A DNA stretch of 64,000 nt from Shewanella sairae. GTDB taxonomy: Bacteria > Pseudomonadota > Gammaproteobacteria > Enterobacterales > Shewanellaceae. Made by a program: the position numbers and the translations under genes. Within the stretch, counting starts at the first letter, position 1, and each line of letters opens with the position of its first letter. The DNA is taken from the NCBI RefSeq assembly GCF_023283535.1, contig NZ_JAKILT010000026.1, forward strand, positions 1-64,000. Direction: 5' to 3'. The notes under the pieces were generated by a model that was not told where the DNA came from, made no database searches, and was given only the letters and a program-made list of their open reading frames with translations. Below, in pieces: positions 50,975 to 59,098 of the stretch.

Positions 50975-51018
50975 TCTACAAAAGTATAACACCGAAAAGG
51001 ATTTTACAAAAGTATAAC
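50975..51018 (-). promoter_or_regulatory. toxin-antitoxin promoter with operator repeats
   Basis: Two direct repeats GTTATACTTTTGTA (minus strand) 28 bp apart. The second supplies a -10 (TATACT) placed 17 bp from the first repeat's TTTTGT as -35. Repeats overlapping the promoter are typical antitoxin operators. Confidence 0.65.
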
Positions 51019-51033
51019 TCATAGTGAGCAGGG

Positions 51034-51693
51034 TTAAGGCCGTCTAGAAAGAATTTGAGTCACTGACTCTACCGTCATCATCCATTTATTAGAATCAACA
51101 CAACGATAAGAAAGCAATGATTGGATTTTTTTGAAATCACTTTCTAAGTCACGAGAAAATATAGGTTCATGATGAGCTATACGGTTACGAAGAAGCCTGA
51201 TTGACTCCAGAGTGTCATAAATATTAAGTCTAAACTCTGAAACACCAATCCCTTTAGGGTGATAAGGAAATAATGCCAAAATATGAGGATCCCACAAACG
51301 CACATCATTTCTTCGAGTAAAAGTTTTTTGCCAGAAAACAAATTTAAGCTCAGGGATTACTTTACCAGCACTCGTTTTGCCTCTTCGTGAATTAATCAAG
51401 TCAGCTCTGGGATTATACCCTCGACTAGGGTTTGGAAGGCTCAACTCAAAGTTTCGATTCCATGGCCAGCAATCACCATATTCAATAGTAAACACCTCAT
51501 GAACAGCATTTCGAGTAACTACTTCACAAACATGCAAAGGCCATAGAAGTGCAGCAGATATTTGCCCATTCCAACCATAAAGAACAATTGCTTTTTCAAC
51601 ACACTCGCCCTCGATTGCATTAACATAGGTGCTTACCCTCGATTCAGTTAACGTCCTAACGACAGAATCAATGCTTATTGACGTATCCGTCAT
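51034..51693 (-). CDS. Abi-like protein with HEPN ribonuclease motif
   Basis: A 219-aa protein of the Abi_2/AbiD-F-like group: an RNAVHEVF segment (about 61-68) and the C-terminal HEPN motif LLRNRIAHHEPIF (about 167-179; Arg-x4-His). HEPN proteins are RNases used in abortive infection. It lies just upstream of the MazEF-like pair on the same strand. A phage-defence role is inferred; no phage target is indicated. Confidence 0.75.
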   Translation of the reverse strand: MTDTSISIDSVVRTLTESRVSTYVNAIEGECVEKAIVLYGWNGQISAALLWPLHVCEVVTRNAVHEVFTIEYGDCWPWNRNFELSLPNPSRGYNPRADLINSRRGKTSAGKVIPELKFVFWQKTFTRRNDVRLWDPHILALFPYHPKGIGVSEFRLNIYDTLESIRLLRNRIAHHEPIFSRDLESDFKKIQSLLSYRCVDSNKWMMTVESVTQILSRRP

Positions 51694-51770
51694 ATTGTTT
51701 TATCCTTGAAAAACTAGCTACGAGAATCGTGGGCGTAAGCCTCCACTTGTAGACATACGAAAGTAAGAAT

Positions 51771-51796
51771 AGCCCAGCAATTTGTTGGGCTTTTTC
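51771..51796 (+). terminator. hairpin with plus-strand T-run, possible terminator
   Basis: AGCCCA/TGGGCT stem (9-nt loop) followed by TTTTTC on the plus strand. No plus-strand gene ends here; on the minus strand the tail is ATTCTT, a weak terminator for the RMF-like gene ending at 51832. Orientation is uncertain. Confidence 0.5.
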
Positions 51797-51831
51797 TTGT
51801 CTATAATTTGATGGTAACACATTGGCACCAT

Positions 51832-52491
51832 TCAAAAAAGTTGAGTTTTAACTTTACCATTCCCACCACATACCCCCTCACCTGTAAACCATCCATCACG
51901 CCAGAGTCTTGATTTAACTGGTGTGTCAAAATAGGGGTTCGTTTTGTCTAAACAGCCATTATTGAACGCTTCAAGCCCTTCGTGCCAGGCTCTCATCTCA
52001 TCATCCAACTCATAGGAACCCTGCCACCCTCCAAGCCAACCTTGATATTCAATAGAGTTCGACTCATAAGGGTTGTCAGTAGTTGATACACCACAATAAA
52101 ATGCTTCCAATCCAGCCATCCAACCGGTTAAAGAACGGCGCTCATCTTCTGTGCAGAGTCTATGTTCCTTATTAGCTCGCTTTAGTCGAGATTGGCCAAT
52201 CGCACGAGGTAGTTTCATCTCCTTTATCTTTGCCGCTTTATCACCTGTAATCACCCATGCAGAACAGCCATACTCAAGTACTCCCCTATCAACAAGACGC
52301 TGTAAAAGTGCTTCGAAAACTAAAAATTTAAGGTGGTATTGATTTATCAATTCACCAGCATCGGTGTAATACATATCGGCACTGTTTTCACCTATACAGT
52401 CATAGAGCAGCACTCTTCCTTTAAGCACTTTCAATAGACCAGCTTCAAGTGTTATTGGAACGCGCTTACATTGCTTACGTGGTTTCAACAT
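51832..52491 (-). CDS. RMF-domain protein with two ribosome-modulation-factor-like repeats
   Basis: A 219-aa protein whose C-terminal half carries two copies of an RMF-like motif: GLEAFYCG...NPYESNS...WLGGWQGS (about 135-170) and GLEAFNNG...NPYFDTP...LWRDGWFTG (about 178-212). RMF (Rmf/CrpP family) normally binds 70S ribosomes to make inactive 100S dimers. The N-terminal half has an unrelated winged-helix-like look. The ATG at 52491 (MLKPRK) has GGAGGG upstream and overlaps the previous stop in TAATG. Tandem RMF repeats in one protein are unusual. Confidence 0.72.
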   Translation of the reverse strand: MLKPRKQCKRVPITLEAGLLKVLKGRVLLYDCIGENSADMYYTDAGELINQYHLKFLVFEALLQRLVDRGVLEYGCSAWVITGDKAAKIKEMKLPRAIGQSRLKRANKEHRLCTEDERRSLTGWMAGLEAFYCGVSTTDNPYESNSIEYQGWLGGWQGSYELDDEMRAWHEGLEAFNNGCLDKTNPYFDTPVKSRLWRDGWFTGEGVCGGNGKVKTQLF

Positions 52492-53198
52492 TATTCGCCC
52501 TCCAATCGAGCAGCATGAAAGTCTCCCCATTGTTTATTTTGGTGACCTTGTTGCCAGCCTTCTAACCAAGCATCAAAAGAAACTGTTGAAGGCTCATACG
52601 GATTATCAGTTTTCAACTTATTGTCATCAAACGCTACTTTTCCTTCTTCACGTGGGATATATGTTGGATCACTCTCTTGACGAGCAAAAATATATTCTGA
52701 AAATGACAAACAAAACCCTTTACCAGTGATAGGAAGTCCCGCAATTTCGAGATCAAACACCCCTACAATGATCCATCCGTCTTCTTCATGCTTAATCATC
52801 CACTCAAGCAAGGCTTCAAGCTCAGGACTCGCCGATTTTTTTAGCTGGTCAATGACTTCATAGTTTTGTTCATTGGTGCAATAGCGCGGGTTACTATAGG
52901 AATGGTATTCATCATCTCTGTAAGGTAACGCTTCCTTGGAAACCACAGATATCCCCATATCGAAAAAAGGATCTGGGCAATTTTTCAGGAAGACATCTGT
53001 TGCGGTTGATGAAAGCATAAACTCAAGTTCTGCCGCCTCCATTTCCAAACGATTAATCTTTGCTTCTTTATAACAGTACCGATTCGAATCAATCATTTCT
53101 CTTAAAGATTTAAGCCTTTCGCATGAGAAATGCATCTGAATACCAATAACATCAGGTGTTTTTGATCTACATTTAGCTTCTGACGTATTTTGTTCCAT
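52491..53198 (-). CDS. RMF-like C-terminal domain protein downstream of topB
   Basis: A 235-aa protein with an unrecognised helical N-terminal region and a C-terminal RMF-like motif (NPYEPSTVSFDAWLEGWQQG). The start MEQNTSE at 53198 is favoured by GGAG 9 bp upstream; ATGs at 53225 and 53300 are in frame but less supported. It overlaps the 219-aa gene, and the shared motif suggests a paralogous pair. A cysteine-containing GFCLSFSEY stretch is notable. Confidence 0.68.
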   Translation of the reverse strand: MEQNTSEAKCRSKTPDVIGIQMHFSCERLKSLREMIDSNRYCYKEAKINRLEMEAAELEFMLSSTATDVFLKNCPDPFFDMGISVVSKEALPYRDDEYHSYSNPRYCTNEQNYEVIDQLKKSASPELEALLEWMIKHEEDGWIIVGVFDLEIAGLPITGKGFCLSFSEYIFARQESDPTYIPREEGKVAFDDNKLKTDNPYEPSTVSFDAWLEGWQQGHQNKQWGDFHAARLEGE

Positions 53199-53241
53199 AT
53201 CGATGACTCCAGTTAAATTACTCATTGTTAAGAACAGGCCC

Positions 53242-55365
53242 CTACTGGACCAGTTCGTTACTGCGGTCCATCTCTTTGCCAGGCTTACCTTCATTATCAA
53301 ATAGCCGGCGCTGACAACCCGATTTAAAGGCAGAGCAACCCCACCAAAACTTCCCTTTGGTTTTCGCTTTTTTGCGCACTAACACGCCCTTAGTACAAGT
53401 GCATGGCGCCGTTTTAGGTAACTTTCCACGGTCATCATTAAGCAATAAGCCGCAATGGTCTTTATCTTCACAAGCCCAGAATTTACCTTTCTTACCGTCT
53501 AATAATTTCATTGGCTTTTTACATGCAGGACAAGGTGCTGTGACTTGTTCGATTTTAGGGAGTTTGAGCGAGTACTGACCTTGTTTGAACAGCGCCACTA
53601 ATTGCGTCACAAACCCTTGCTGTTTCGCCATAAAATCAGTAAGTGAGCCATTCCCTAGCGCGATATCATCAAGGGCTTGCTCCCAAAGGGCTGTCATTGA
53701 CGGTCTCGTTAACACATCAGGTAACGCATCGATGAGTGAACGACCGGTAGCATCGCTTATCAATTGTTTACCGCTAACAGTAAGAAAGCCTCGCGCTTTT
53801 AACGTATCAATGATGTTTGCTCGCGTGGCTTCTGTACCTATACCCGCCGTCTCTTTCAAAATCGATTTGAGCTTTGGGTCAGTTTCAAACTTGGCAATAT
53901 TAGACATCGCATCAATAAGCGTACCTTCGGTGAACCTTGAGGGTGGCTTTGTCTTCTTGTCGTCGCGCTGATATTGCCCTGGTAAAGACTGGCCAATAGA
54001 CAGTTGAGGCAAACTATTACTCTCTACTGTGTCGTCCTCTTCTTTCCCCGTAACGATTCGCCAACCTTTTACTCGCTCGACTTTTCCGTTTGCCTTAAAC
54101 CGATGTGCGCCTACGGTTAACTCAACAGTGGTCGCATCGTCTTCCGCTACCGGATAAAACTGTGCAAGGTATCGCTGCACAATCGCTAAATACAGATTGC
54201 GCTCTTTCTCGCTCATTGCTTCGAGATTAGGGGTAATAGGCAAAGGGATGATGCCGTGGTGCGCCGTAATTTTCTTATCATTCCAACACGCGCTTTTTTC
54301 TTGAGGATTGGCGCCTGAACACCACCCAGCAAAAGCAGGAACGGCACTTAACTTACCGATAATTGCAGCCACTTCACCATGTTGAGATAACGGCAAGTAA
54401 GGACAGTCTGTTCTTGGATAGGTCGTCACCTTGTGCTTTTCATATAGTGACTGCGCAATATCCAGCACGTCTTTCGCGCCATAACCGTATTTGGCAGACA
54501 TCGTCTTTTGTAATGAACCTAGAAAATAAAGTGCGGGGTGTTTCGCCTTTTGCCGCTTGGTATCAAATGTTGTCACGATACCGCTCTGCCCTTGGCATTG
54601 AGCGATAACCCCGTCCGCAATTTGCGTTTGCAAACATCGTCCATGTTCATCACAAACATTTTCAGGTGCTTGCCATTTAGCTTTAAACGGGATTGCTGCA
54701 CTAAATAAGCCGGTCACGTCGTAATAGGCCGCTGGCGAGAATTGTTCAATCTGACGGTCTCTATCAACAACTAACCGTAATGTTGGCGTCTGAACTCGAC
54801 CAACTGACAGCGCACCACTGTAACCGTCCGCACGACTCAGCAATGTACATAGTCGCGTCATGTTCATACCGATAAGCCAGTCACCGCGACTACGGCCAAG
54901 CCCTGCGTCATACAACTTCTCGGTTTCAGCATTTGCACGTAAGGCGCCTAACGCCTTTCTGATACTCGCCTCATCAAGCGCACTGAGCCACAACCGGCGA
55001 ATAGCACCCTTATAATTAACAAATTCGAGTATTTCTCGCGCAATCACCTCACCTTCACGGTCCGCATCAGTAGCAATAATCACTTCCGTTGCTTTAGCGA
55101 GCGCCTTTTTTACGACTGCAAACTGCGCCTTAGTTTTAGGGGTGACGACCATTTTCCAAGTTCCAGGAATAATCGGCAAATCTGCCATATTCCACTTTTC
55201 AAAGTCAGGATTATAATCCTGTGGGTCAGCTTGCTGCAGAAGGTGCCCAATCGCATTCACGACCATCACCCCTTCTTTGGAAAAAACACCATCCTTTCGG
55301 GTGCAACCTAATACGGTTGCGATATCTTTCGCCTGTGACGGTTTTTCACACAGATAGACTTGCAT
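53242..55365 (-). CDS. topB: DNA topoisomerase III (TopB/TraE type)
   Basis: A 707-aa type IA topoisomerase: Toprim domain with the DADRE motif (D100, D102), active-site Tyr316 in TTYPRTD and a C-terminal zinc region with CPACKKP and CTCTKG...GCSAFKSGC. Plasmid TopB/TraE enzymes decatenate DNA and aid conjugative replication. It overlaps nothing upstream (1-bp gap from the 161-aa gene). Ordinary length for the family. Confidence 0.94.
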   Translation of the reverse strand: MQVYLCEKPSQAKDIATVLGCTRKDGVFSKEGVMVVNAIGHLLQQADPQDYNPDFEKWNMADLPIIPGTWKMVVTPKTKAQFAVVKKALAKATEVIIATDADREGEVIAREILEFVNYKGAIRRLWLSALDEASIRKALGALRANAETEKLYDAGLGRSRGDWLIGMNMTRLCTLLSRADGYSGALSVGRVQTPTLRLVVDRDRQIEQFSPAAYYDVTGLFSAAIPFKAKWQAPENVCDEHGRCLQTQIADGVIAQCQGQSGIVTTFDTKRQKAKHPALYFLGSLQKTMSAKYGYGAKDVLDIAQSLYEKHKVTTYPRTDCPYLPLSQHGEVAAIIGKLSAVPAFAGWCSGANPQEKSACWNDKKITAHHGIIPLPITPNLEAMSEKERNLYLAIVQRYLAQFYPVAEDDATTVELTVGAHRFKANGKVERVKGWRIVTGKEEDDTVESNSLPQLSIGQSLPGQYQRDDKKTKPPSRFTEGTLIDAMSNIAKFETDPKLKSILKETAGIGTEATRANIIDTLKARGFLTVSGKQLISDATGRSLIDALPDVLTRPSMTALWEQALDDIALGNGSLTDFMAKQQGFVTQLVALFKQGQYSLKLPKIEQVTAPCPACKKPMKLLDGKKGKFWACEDKDHCGLLLNDDRGKLPKTAPCTCTKGVLVRKKAKTKGKFWWGCSAFKSGCQRRLFDNEGKPGKEMDRSNELVQ

Positions 55366-55851
55366 TTATATTATCTCCAGCCTTGTATTTGATAACGCGA
55401 ACACCGCGCTATATAAAGACTCACGATATAAAAAAGGGGTATTCAATAAGGCTTGTAAATGCGCGCAACCCTCTTCCCTCGCCTGGTACATATCCACTTC
55501 GATTAAGCGCTTTCCATCACTGACATTGAGTGATTTATCAAGGCAAGCCTCATACTCATCCAATACCACCGGCTCGTAATCATAAAAGCGGATTAACAGC
55601 TCGGTGAGCTCATGCATAGAAAGCGGCAAGCTGAAATGCGTTTCAGCAAAGAGCAAGCAATACAACGCCGCTTGTTCCGGCGAAATATCACCACGCTCGA
55701 ACTGCGAACCACCTTCTCTCGGCAATAATCCAACTCTGGACGAGGCACTTTCACTTGCATGAACGAGCACAAAAACAGGAATTTCCAGTTCAGCACTCAC
55801 CAACGAAGATGCTGATACACTCAAGGAAGGTGTTTGCTCAAATAACATCAT
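55366..55851 (-). CDS. hypothetical 161-aa protein between ssb and topB
   Basis: An acidic soluble protein (starts MMLFEQTPSLSVSASSLVSA) with a leucine-rich central region, no recognised domain. It starts inside the preceding 73-aa gene (14-bp overlap) and ends 1 bp before topB, so it is translationally coupled in the SSB/TopB operon. Confidence 0.75.
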   Translation of the reverse strand: MMLFEQTPSLSVSASSLVSAELEIPVFVLVHASESASSRVGLLPREGGSQFERGDISPEQAALYCLLFAETHFSLPLSMHELTELLIRFYDYEPVVLDEYEACLDKSLNVSDGKRLIEVDMYQAREEGCAHLQALLNTPFLYRESLYSAVFALSNTRLEII

Positions 55852-56059
55852 TTTTAGACAACCTTAATTGCCGCCTTAAATTACGAATAGCGCGGTAGTC
55901 ACTGGGAGTAGAGGCCGTAAACACATCGCAAGCCAAATTGTCTGCGCTGATTTTTCGGTGTCCCTTACCGGTTAACGAAATAGTAGGATTACAAATCCCC
56001 TCTTGACGTAAGAGTTGCTTAATATTCGCCAACCATTTTCGTGTACTCACAATGACCAC
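55838..56059 (-). CDS. small basic protein of the ssb-topB operon
   Basis: A protein of up to 73 aa with a central TGKGHRKISADNL and a C-terminal RAIRNLRRQLR that looks like a small nucleic-acid-binding fold (a HicA-like dsRBD resemblance is possible). Starts are GTG at 56059 or, better spaced from AAGGCAGG, GTG at 56050. It overlaps the 161-aa gene by 14 bp. No family firmly assigned. Confidence 0.6.
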   Translation of the reverse strand: MVIVSTRKWLANIKQLLRQEGICNPTISLTGKGHRKISADNLACDVFTASTPSDYRAIRNLRRQLRLSKNDVI

Positions 56060-56098
56060 CTGCCTTAGCCGCTGTAAACGGCACTGAGAATCACCCCG

Positions 56099-56617
56099 TT
56101 AACAAGGAAAATCTTCATCCCAATTATCAAACTCATCAGCTGGCGCTGACTGAGCATTTTGCTGCTGAGGTTGATACTGCTGCCCTGACTGTTGAGACGA
56201 TTGATGCTGCTGTGCTTGTCCGCCCTGACGCGGAGCCATAGTGATGGACTGCAACCTTGTCGGCATGATGGCAATATTGTCTGCAGTAATCGCCATTCCT
56301 GTTAGTGTTTGTCCTGGGTTTTCTGCATCTGGCCACGAGTCCATTCGTAGTTCGCCTGTAATTTGAACTTGCATCCCTTTACATAACAGCTTGTTCAACA
56401 ACTCTGCATTATTGCGCCAGTAATCAACACGCACCCAAAAACCACCTTTATCTTCGTAGTTTTTACCTGGTTCATTACTTTTAACTAGGCGATCGTATTT
56501 GACATTAAATGACAACAACGGACGTTGTTGACCGTTACTGCGTTCATTAGCCGGCTGAAACGTTAATTTTGGTTGCTGACCGATATTGCCCGTAAATGTG
56601 AAGCTAGATTTGGCCAT
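56099..56617 (-). CDS. ssb: single-stranded DNA-binding protein with atypical C-tip
   Basis: A 172-aa SSB: OB-fold domain (residues about 1-120, FTFTGNIGQQPKL to AITADNIAIMP), a Gln-rich linker and an acidic tail NWDEDFPC. Canonical SSB tails end in DDDIPF; here the terminal Phe is replaced by Cys, which could alter docking of partner proteins. It should coat the transferred single strand. GGAG precedes the ATG. Confidence 0.9.
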   Translation of the reverse strand: MAKSSFTFTGNIGQQPKLTFQPANERSNGQQRPLLSFNVKYDRLVKSNEPGKNYEDKGGFWVRVDYWRNNAELLNKLLCKGMQVQITGELRMDSWPDAENPGQTLTGMAITADNIAIMPTRLQSITMAPRQGGQAQQHQSSQQSGQQYQPQQQNAQSAPADEFDNWDEDFPC

Positions 56618-56666
56618 GAAAGGCTCCTTTTTATGTGAGTAAATTGGGTTTACAAATTAAGTTTGA

Positions 56667-57071
56667 TTAATGCACCTGCTCGATGTCTTCAGCGCGGCGA
56701 AAGTCCAGTAACTCTTCAATAAGCGGCGCCCCATCTACCGCTAATCGCTCACGATAGGCCGCATCGAGTTCGTGCCACACACAAATGAAATCATTCAGCA
56801 AAGAGTCATCACATGGATTGGTATTGAAGTGGTCAACGAGTAGCGCCACGGTTTTCTCGGTAGGTTCACCGGTATATACGAAGGGGATATCGCTCTGTCT
56901 TGATATGACAAGCATGGAATAGTTGACGAAAAGCACGTCAGTTTGACGCAAATAAGCCTTAACGCTTGATGCGCTCACAGGCTCGTCTAGTTGTCGCATT
57001 GCTCTAATAATGAGACGGACGTATTGACGTGTCGCGATATTGAATTTGTTTAAGGCAGAAGTATTGCCCAT
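56667..57071 (-). CDS. hypothetical 134-aa protein, first gene of the ssb-topB operon
   Basis: A helical soluble protein (starts MGNTSALNKFNIATRQYVRL) with no recognised family. It is the first gene behind promoter module copy 4, with GGGGAG as SD, so it belongs to the transfer regulon together with SSB and TopB. Confidence 0.75.
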   Translation of the reverse strand: MGNTSALNKFNIATRQYVRLIIRAMRQLDEPVSASSVKAYLRQTDVLFVNYSMLVISRQSDIPFVYTGEPTEKTVALLVDHFNTNPCDDSLLNDFICVWHELDAAYRERLAVDGAPLIEELLDFRRAEDIEQVH

Positions 57072-57100
57072 GATGTTCTCCCCATAATTAAGATGAAGAG

Positions 57101-57200
57101 ACGGTACAGAAAAAGGACAGGAAAATACCGATTAGAATTGCAGAAAATAAACATTTCTAAGTAGCGAAATATTTATTTAAATCATGTATGATAGTTGGTT
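57101..57200 (-). promoter_or_regulatory. shared transfer promoter and leader module, copy 4 (ssb-topB operon)
   Basis: AACC at 57200 (minus strand), 30 nt with -10-like TATCAT, then ATTTCGCTA and the 70-nt leader to GTACCGT at 57101. A few substitutions from the other copies, but the TTAGAA/TTCTAA stem is kept. Confidence 0.75.
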
Positions 57201-57524
57201 ACCTAAAATAAGGCGCTAGAATAACAGCGCAAAACATTAATTACGGTATACATAAACATTGAACATTACTTAAGTGATGTTTCATAATTTCAATTGGCGC
57301 TACTTAATGAGCAGTGTCGCTTGCGACGATGTGAAATTGAGTGGCTAAACGCTTATGAGTGAAGCTTACGACTAAGGTTTCAGAACAGCACTTTTTCGAA
57401 TTCATCATAGCTTCACTACGCACAGTCCAAAAAAGCAGTAGAAAGCGGGTTAGCGAAAACAGTGCATTCCTATCGGAAATGCCAGCTTCCCAAGGCTTTA
57501 AAACATGAACAAAACAATGACTAT
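57201..57524. other. gene-poor interval upstream of the ssb-topB promoter
   Basis: An 89-codon minus-strand frame (57304-57573) spans most of it but overlaps the end of the next gene, has an odd Cys/Phe/Leu-rich composition and no convincing RBS; I do not call it. I see no repeat, RNA gene or attachment site here. Confidence 0.5.
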
Positions 57525-58115
57525 TTAAAGTTGTAAATCTCTGAATTTTTGCATTTTGATTAATGTTGTACACGTAATCGGATGACGAACATATAGTTTT
57601 TCCGGAAACTTAACAGAACTTTTGGCAATGTAACCGCACTGCACATAGTTATAGTTTTTAAGATTCGCATTTATGGAACAGTTAATCCACAGCCCACCTA
57701 AAAAAAGACCAAACAACACACTTACAAAAAAAGACTGGACACACCTACTGACCAATAACCGACCAACATAGCATTCGCCGCGCACGAGTATGAGTACGAG
57801 CAAAACTTCTGCGAAAACAAAAATAATTCCTAAAAACATTGACGTTATCAGTACTTGTTGAGGAATCATGATGAAGAAAACTTTCGCTAGCGCATTTTCC
57901 TTCTCTATTAAAGCAAGCACTTCATTTAAAAAAAAGCTGCAAATAAACCCATTAACGACAATATACATAAGCAATTTCGCCCCAGATAATCGGTTCGTAT
58001 CGAACCCTTTACTAGTCGTCAATTGCAGGGGATTTGAGTTTTGATTTACAGCATTTAAAGCGCAACTAAATCCATTAGTTAATTTTTTCTTACTACGCCT
58101 CCCCTTTCTTCCCAT
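57525..58115 (-). CDS. hypothetical membrane protein
   Basis: A 196-aa protein with a basic N-terminus (MGRKGRRSKKK) and four hydrophobic segments, ending in a short Cys-containing tail (VQCGYIAKSSVKFPEKLY) that recalls DUF1240-like inner-membrane proteins. Low confidence on family. No clear operon partners. Confidence 0.65.
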   Translation of the reverse strand: MGRKGRRSKKKLTNGFSCALNAVNQNSNPLQLTTSKGFDTNRLSGAKLLMYIVVNGFICSFFLNEVLALIEKENALAKVFFIMIPQQVLITSMFLGIIFVFAEVLLVLILVRGECYVGRLLVSRCVQSFFVSVLFGLFLGGLWINCSINANLKNYNYVQCGYIAKSSVKFPEKLYVRHPITCTTLIKMQKFRDLQL

Positions 58116-58208
58116 AAAAACCCCAGATCAAAAGCTGAAACTCTGTTACACCATACCTTCCTAAATGCAATTCCTAAGTAAAATGAAGTAAAAAAACAAC
58201 ATCAAATA

Positions 58209-58757
58209 CTAAGGATTTGAGATGCAGGAAGCGTGAGTTGTGAAGGTTGAGTACAATAGTGGGTGATCATTTTTGCTGTTCGGCTCAGTGGTACTTACAG
58301 AGCCAGTACCGAGATCTACGTCATAATAGTTGGAATCATCCGCTGTAATCGACCAATAAGTGCCATCAGTTGGCCAACCGCGTGCAATAAACATATTACC
58401 AAAACTGTAAAACAATCCCATCAACTCGTCTCGTGCAGGTAGACGCCAGTTAGTTCGCCCTCCGAGACTGTGCGAATTATAGGTATCACACAAACTCTTT
58501 GCATTGTTCCAGTCGAAAAGGTAGAACCTGCCGGACGGTCCACGTGTTCCGTCTACAGCCCAAGTTGAATATGCTGGACTGCCTCCAATACTGTCGAGGT
58601 AAGCTACTGAAGGTGAATTAGTAAATAATTTACCACTCCCTGCATCGAAAATATCAATACAACCGCTCGCTAGAGTTGCGCAAGTAGAATAATTGTCGTT
58701 ACCGCAGGCTGTAACACTCAATGAAAGTACTATTGCCGCAATTAATCTGAATTTCAT
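58209..58757 (-). CDS. DUF1566-like lipoprotein
   Basis: A 182-aa lipoprotein (lipobox VTACG, about residue 18) with a C-terminal Lcl/DUF1566 pattern (GGRTNWRLPARDELMGLFYS and a later YWSITADDSN). Cell-surface protein of unknown role. The SD AGG lies at 58762-58764 and the Tn3-type miniature element begins 13 bp upstream of the ATG, so the native promoter has probably been displaced. Confidence 0.75.
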   Translation of the reverse strand: MKFRLIAAIVLSLSVTACGNDNYSTCATLASGCIDIFDAGSGKLFTNSPSVAYLDSIGGSPAYSTWAVDGTRGPSGRFYLFDWNNAKSLCDTYNSHSLGGRTNWRLPARDELMGLFYSFGNMFIARGWPTDGTYWSITADDSNYYDVDLGTGSVSTTEPNSKNDHPLLYSTFTTHASCISNP

Positions 58758-58769
58758 ATTTACCTATAT

Positions 58770-58974
58770 GGGGTTCTAGACGGGAATCCCAGATTTTTCC
58801 GAATCTAGCTATCATGGGGCTTGTCACGTAAACGAGGGATTGAGTGACAATCAATAAAACGTCAAATTTGACACTAAAACCTGTCACATAACCCGTAACT
58901 TATTCAATATGATATAAACCCAGTGACATTTAGCTTTCGTGACGGAATTTTCTGGGGTTCCGGCGTAGAACCCC
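58770..58974. mobile_element. 205-bp Tn3-family miniature element (TIME/MITE)
   Basis: Imperfect terminal inverted repeats of about 32-38 bp starting GGGGTTCTA (58770) and ending with its complement TAGAACCCC (58966-58974), the outward GGGG typical of Tn3-family ends. A perfect 5-bp duplication TATAT flanks it (58765-58769 and 58975-58979), the size Tn3 transposition makes. No gene inside. Confidence 0.85.
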
Positions 58975-59098
58975 TATATAGAGTTTGCTCTGTCGTAAAT
59001 TTAGATGTATTTATTATGATTTAAGCTTGCAAACCTTCCTAGTTACAATTATGCAATAAAAAAATGCATTACCCCCACACTTAACCACGCCTCCCCCA

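Noticed and set aside
56065..56274. A 69-codon minus-strand frame overlapping the end of ssb
   Set aside because: Out of frame with ssb, no RBS and composition of an antisense/shadow frame.
57304..57573. An 89-codon minus-strand frame overlapping the end of the membrane protein gene
   Set aside because: Odd Cys/Phe-rich composition, no clear RBS and a 49-bp out-of-frame overlap; more likely chance or decayed sequence.
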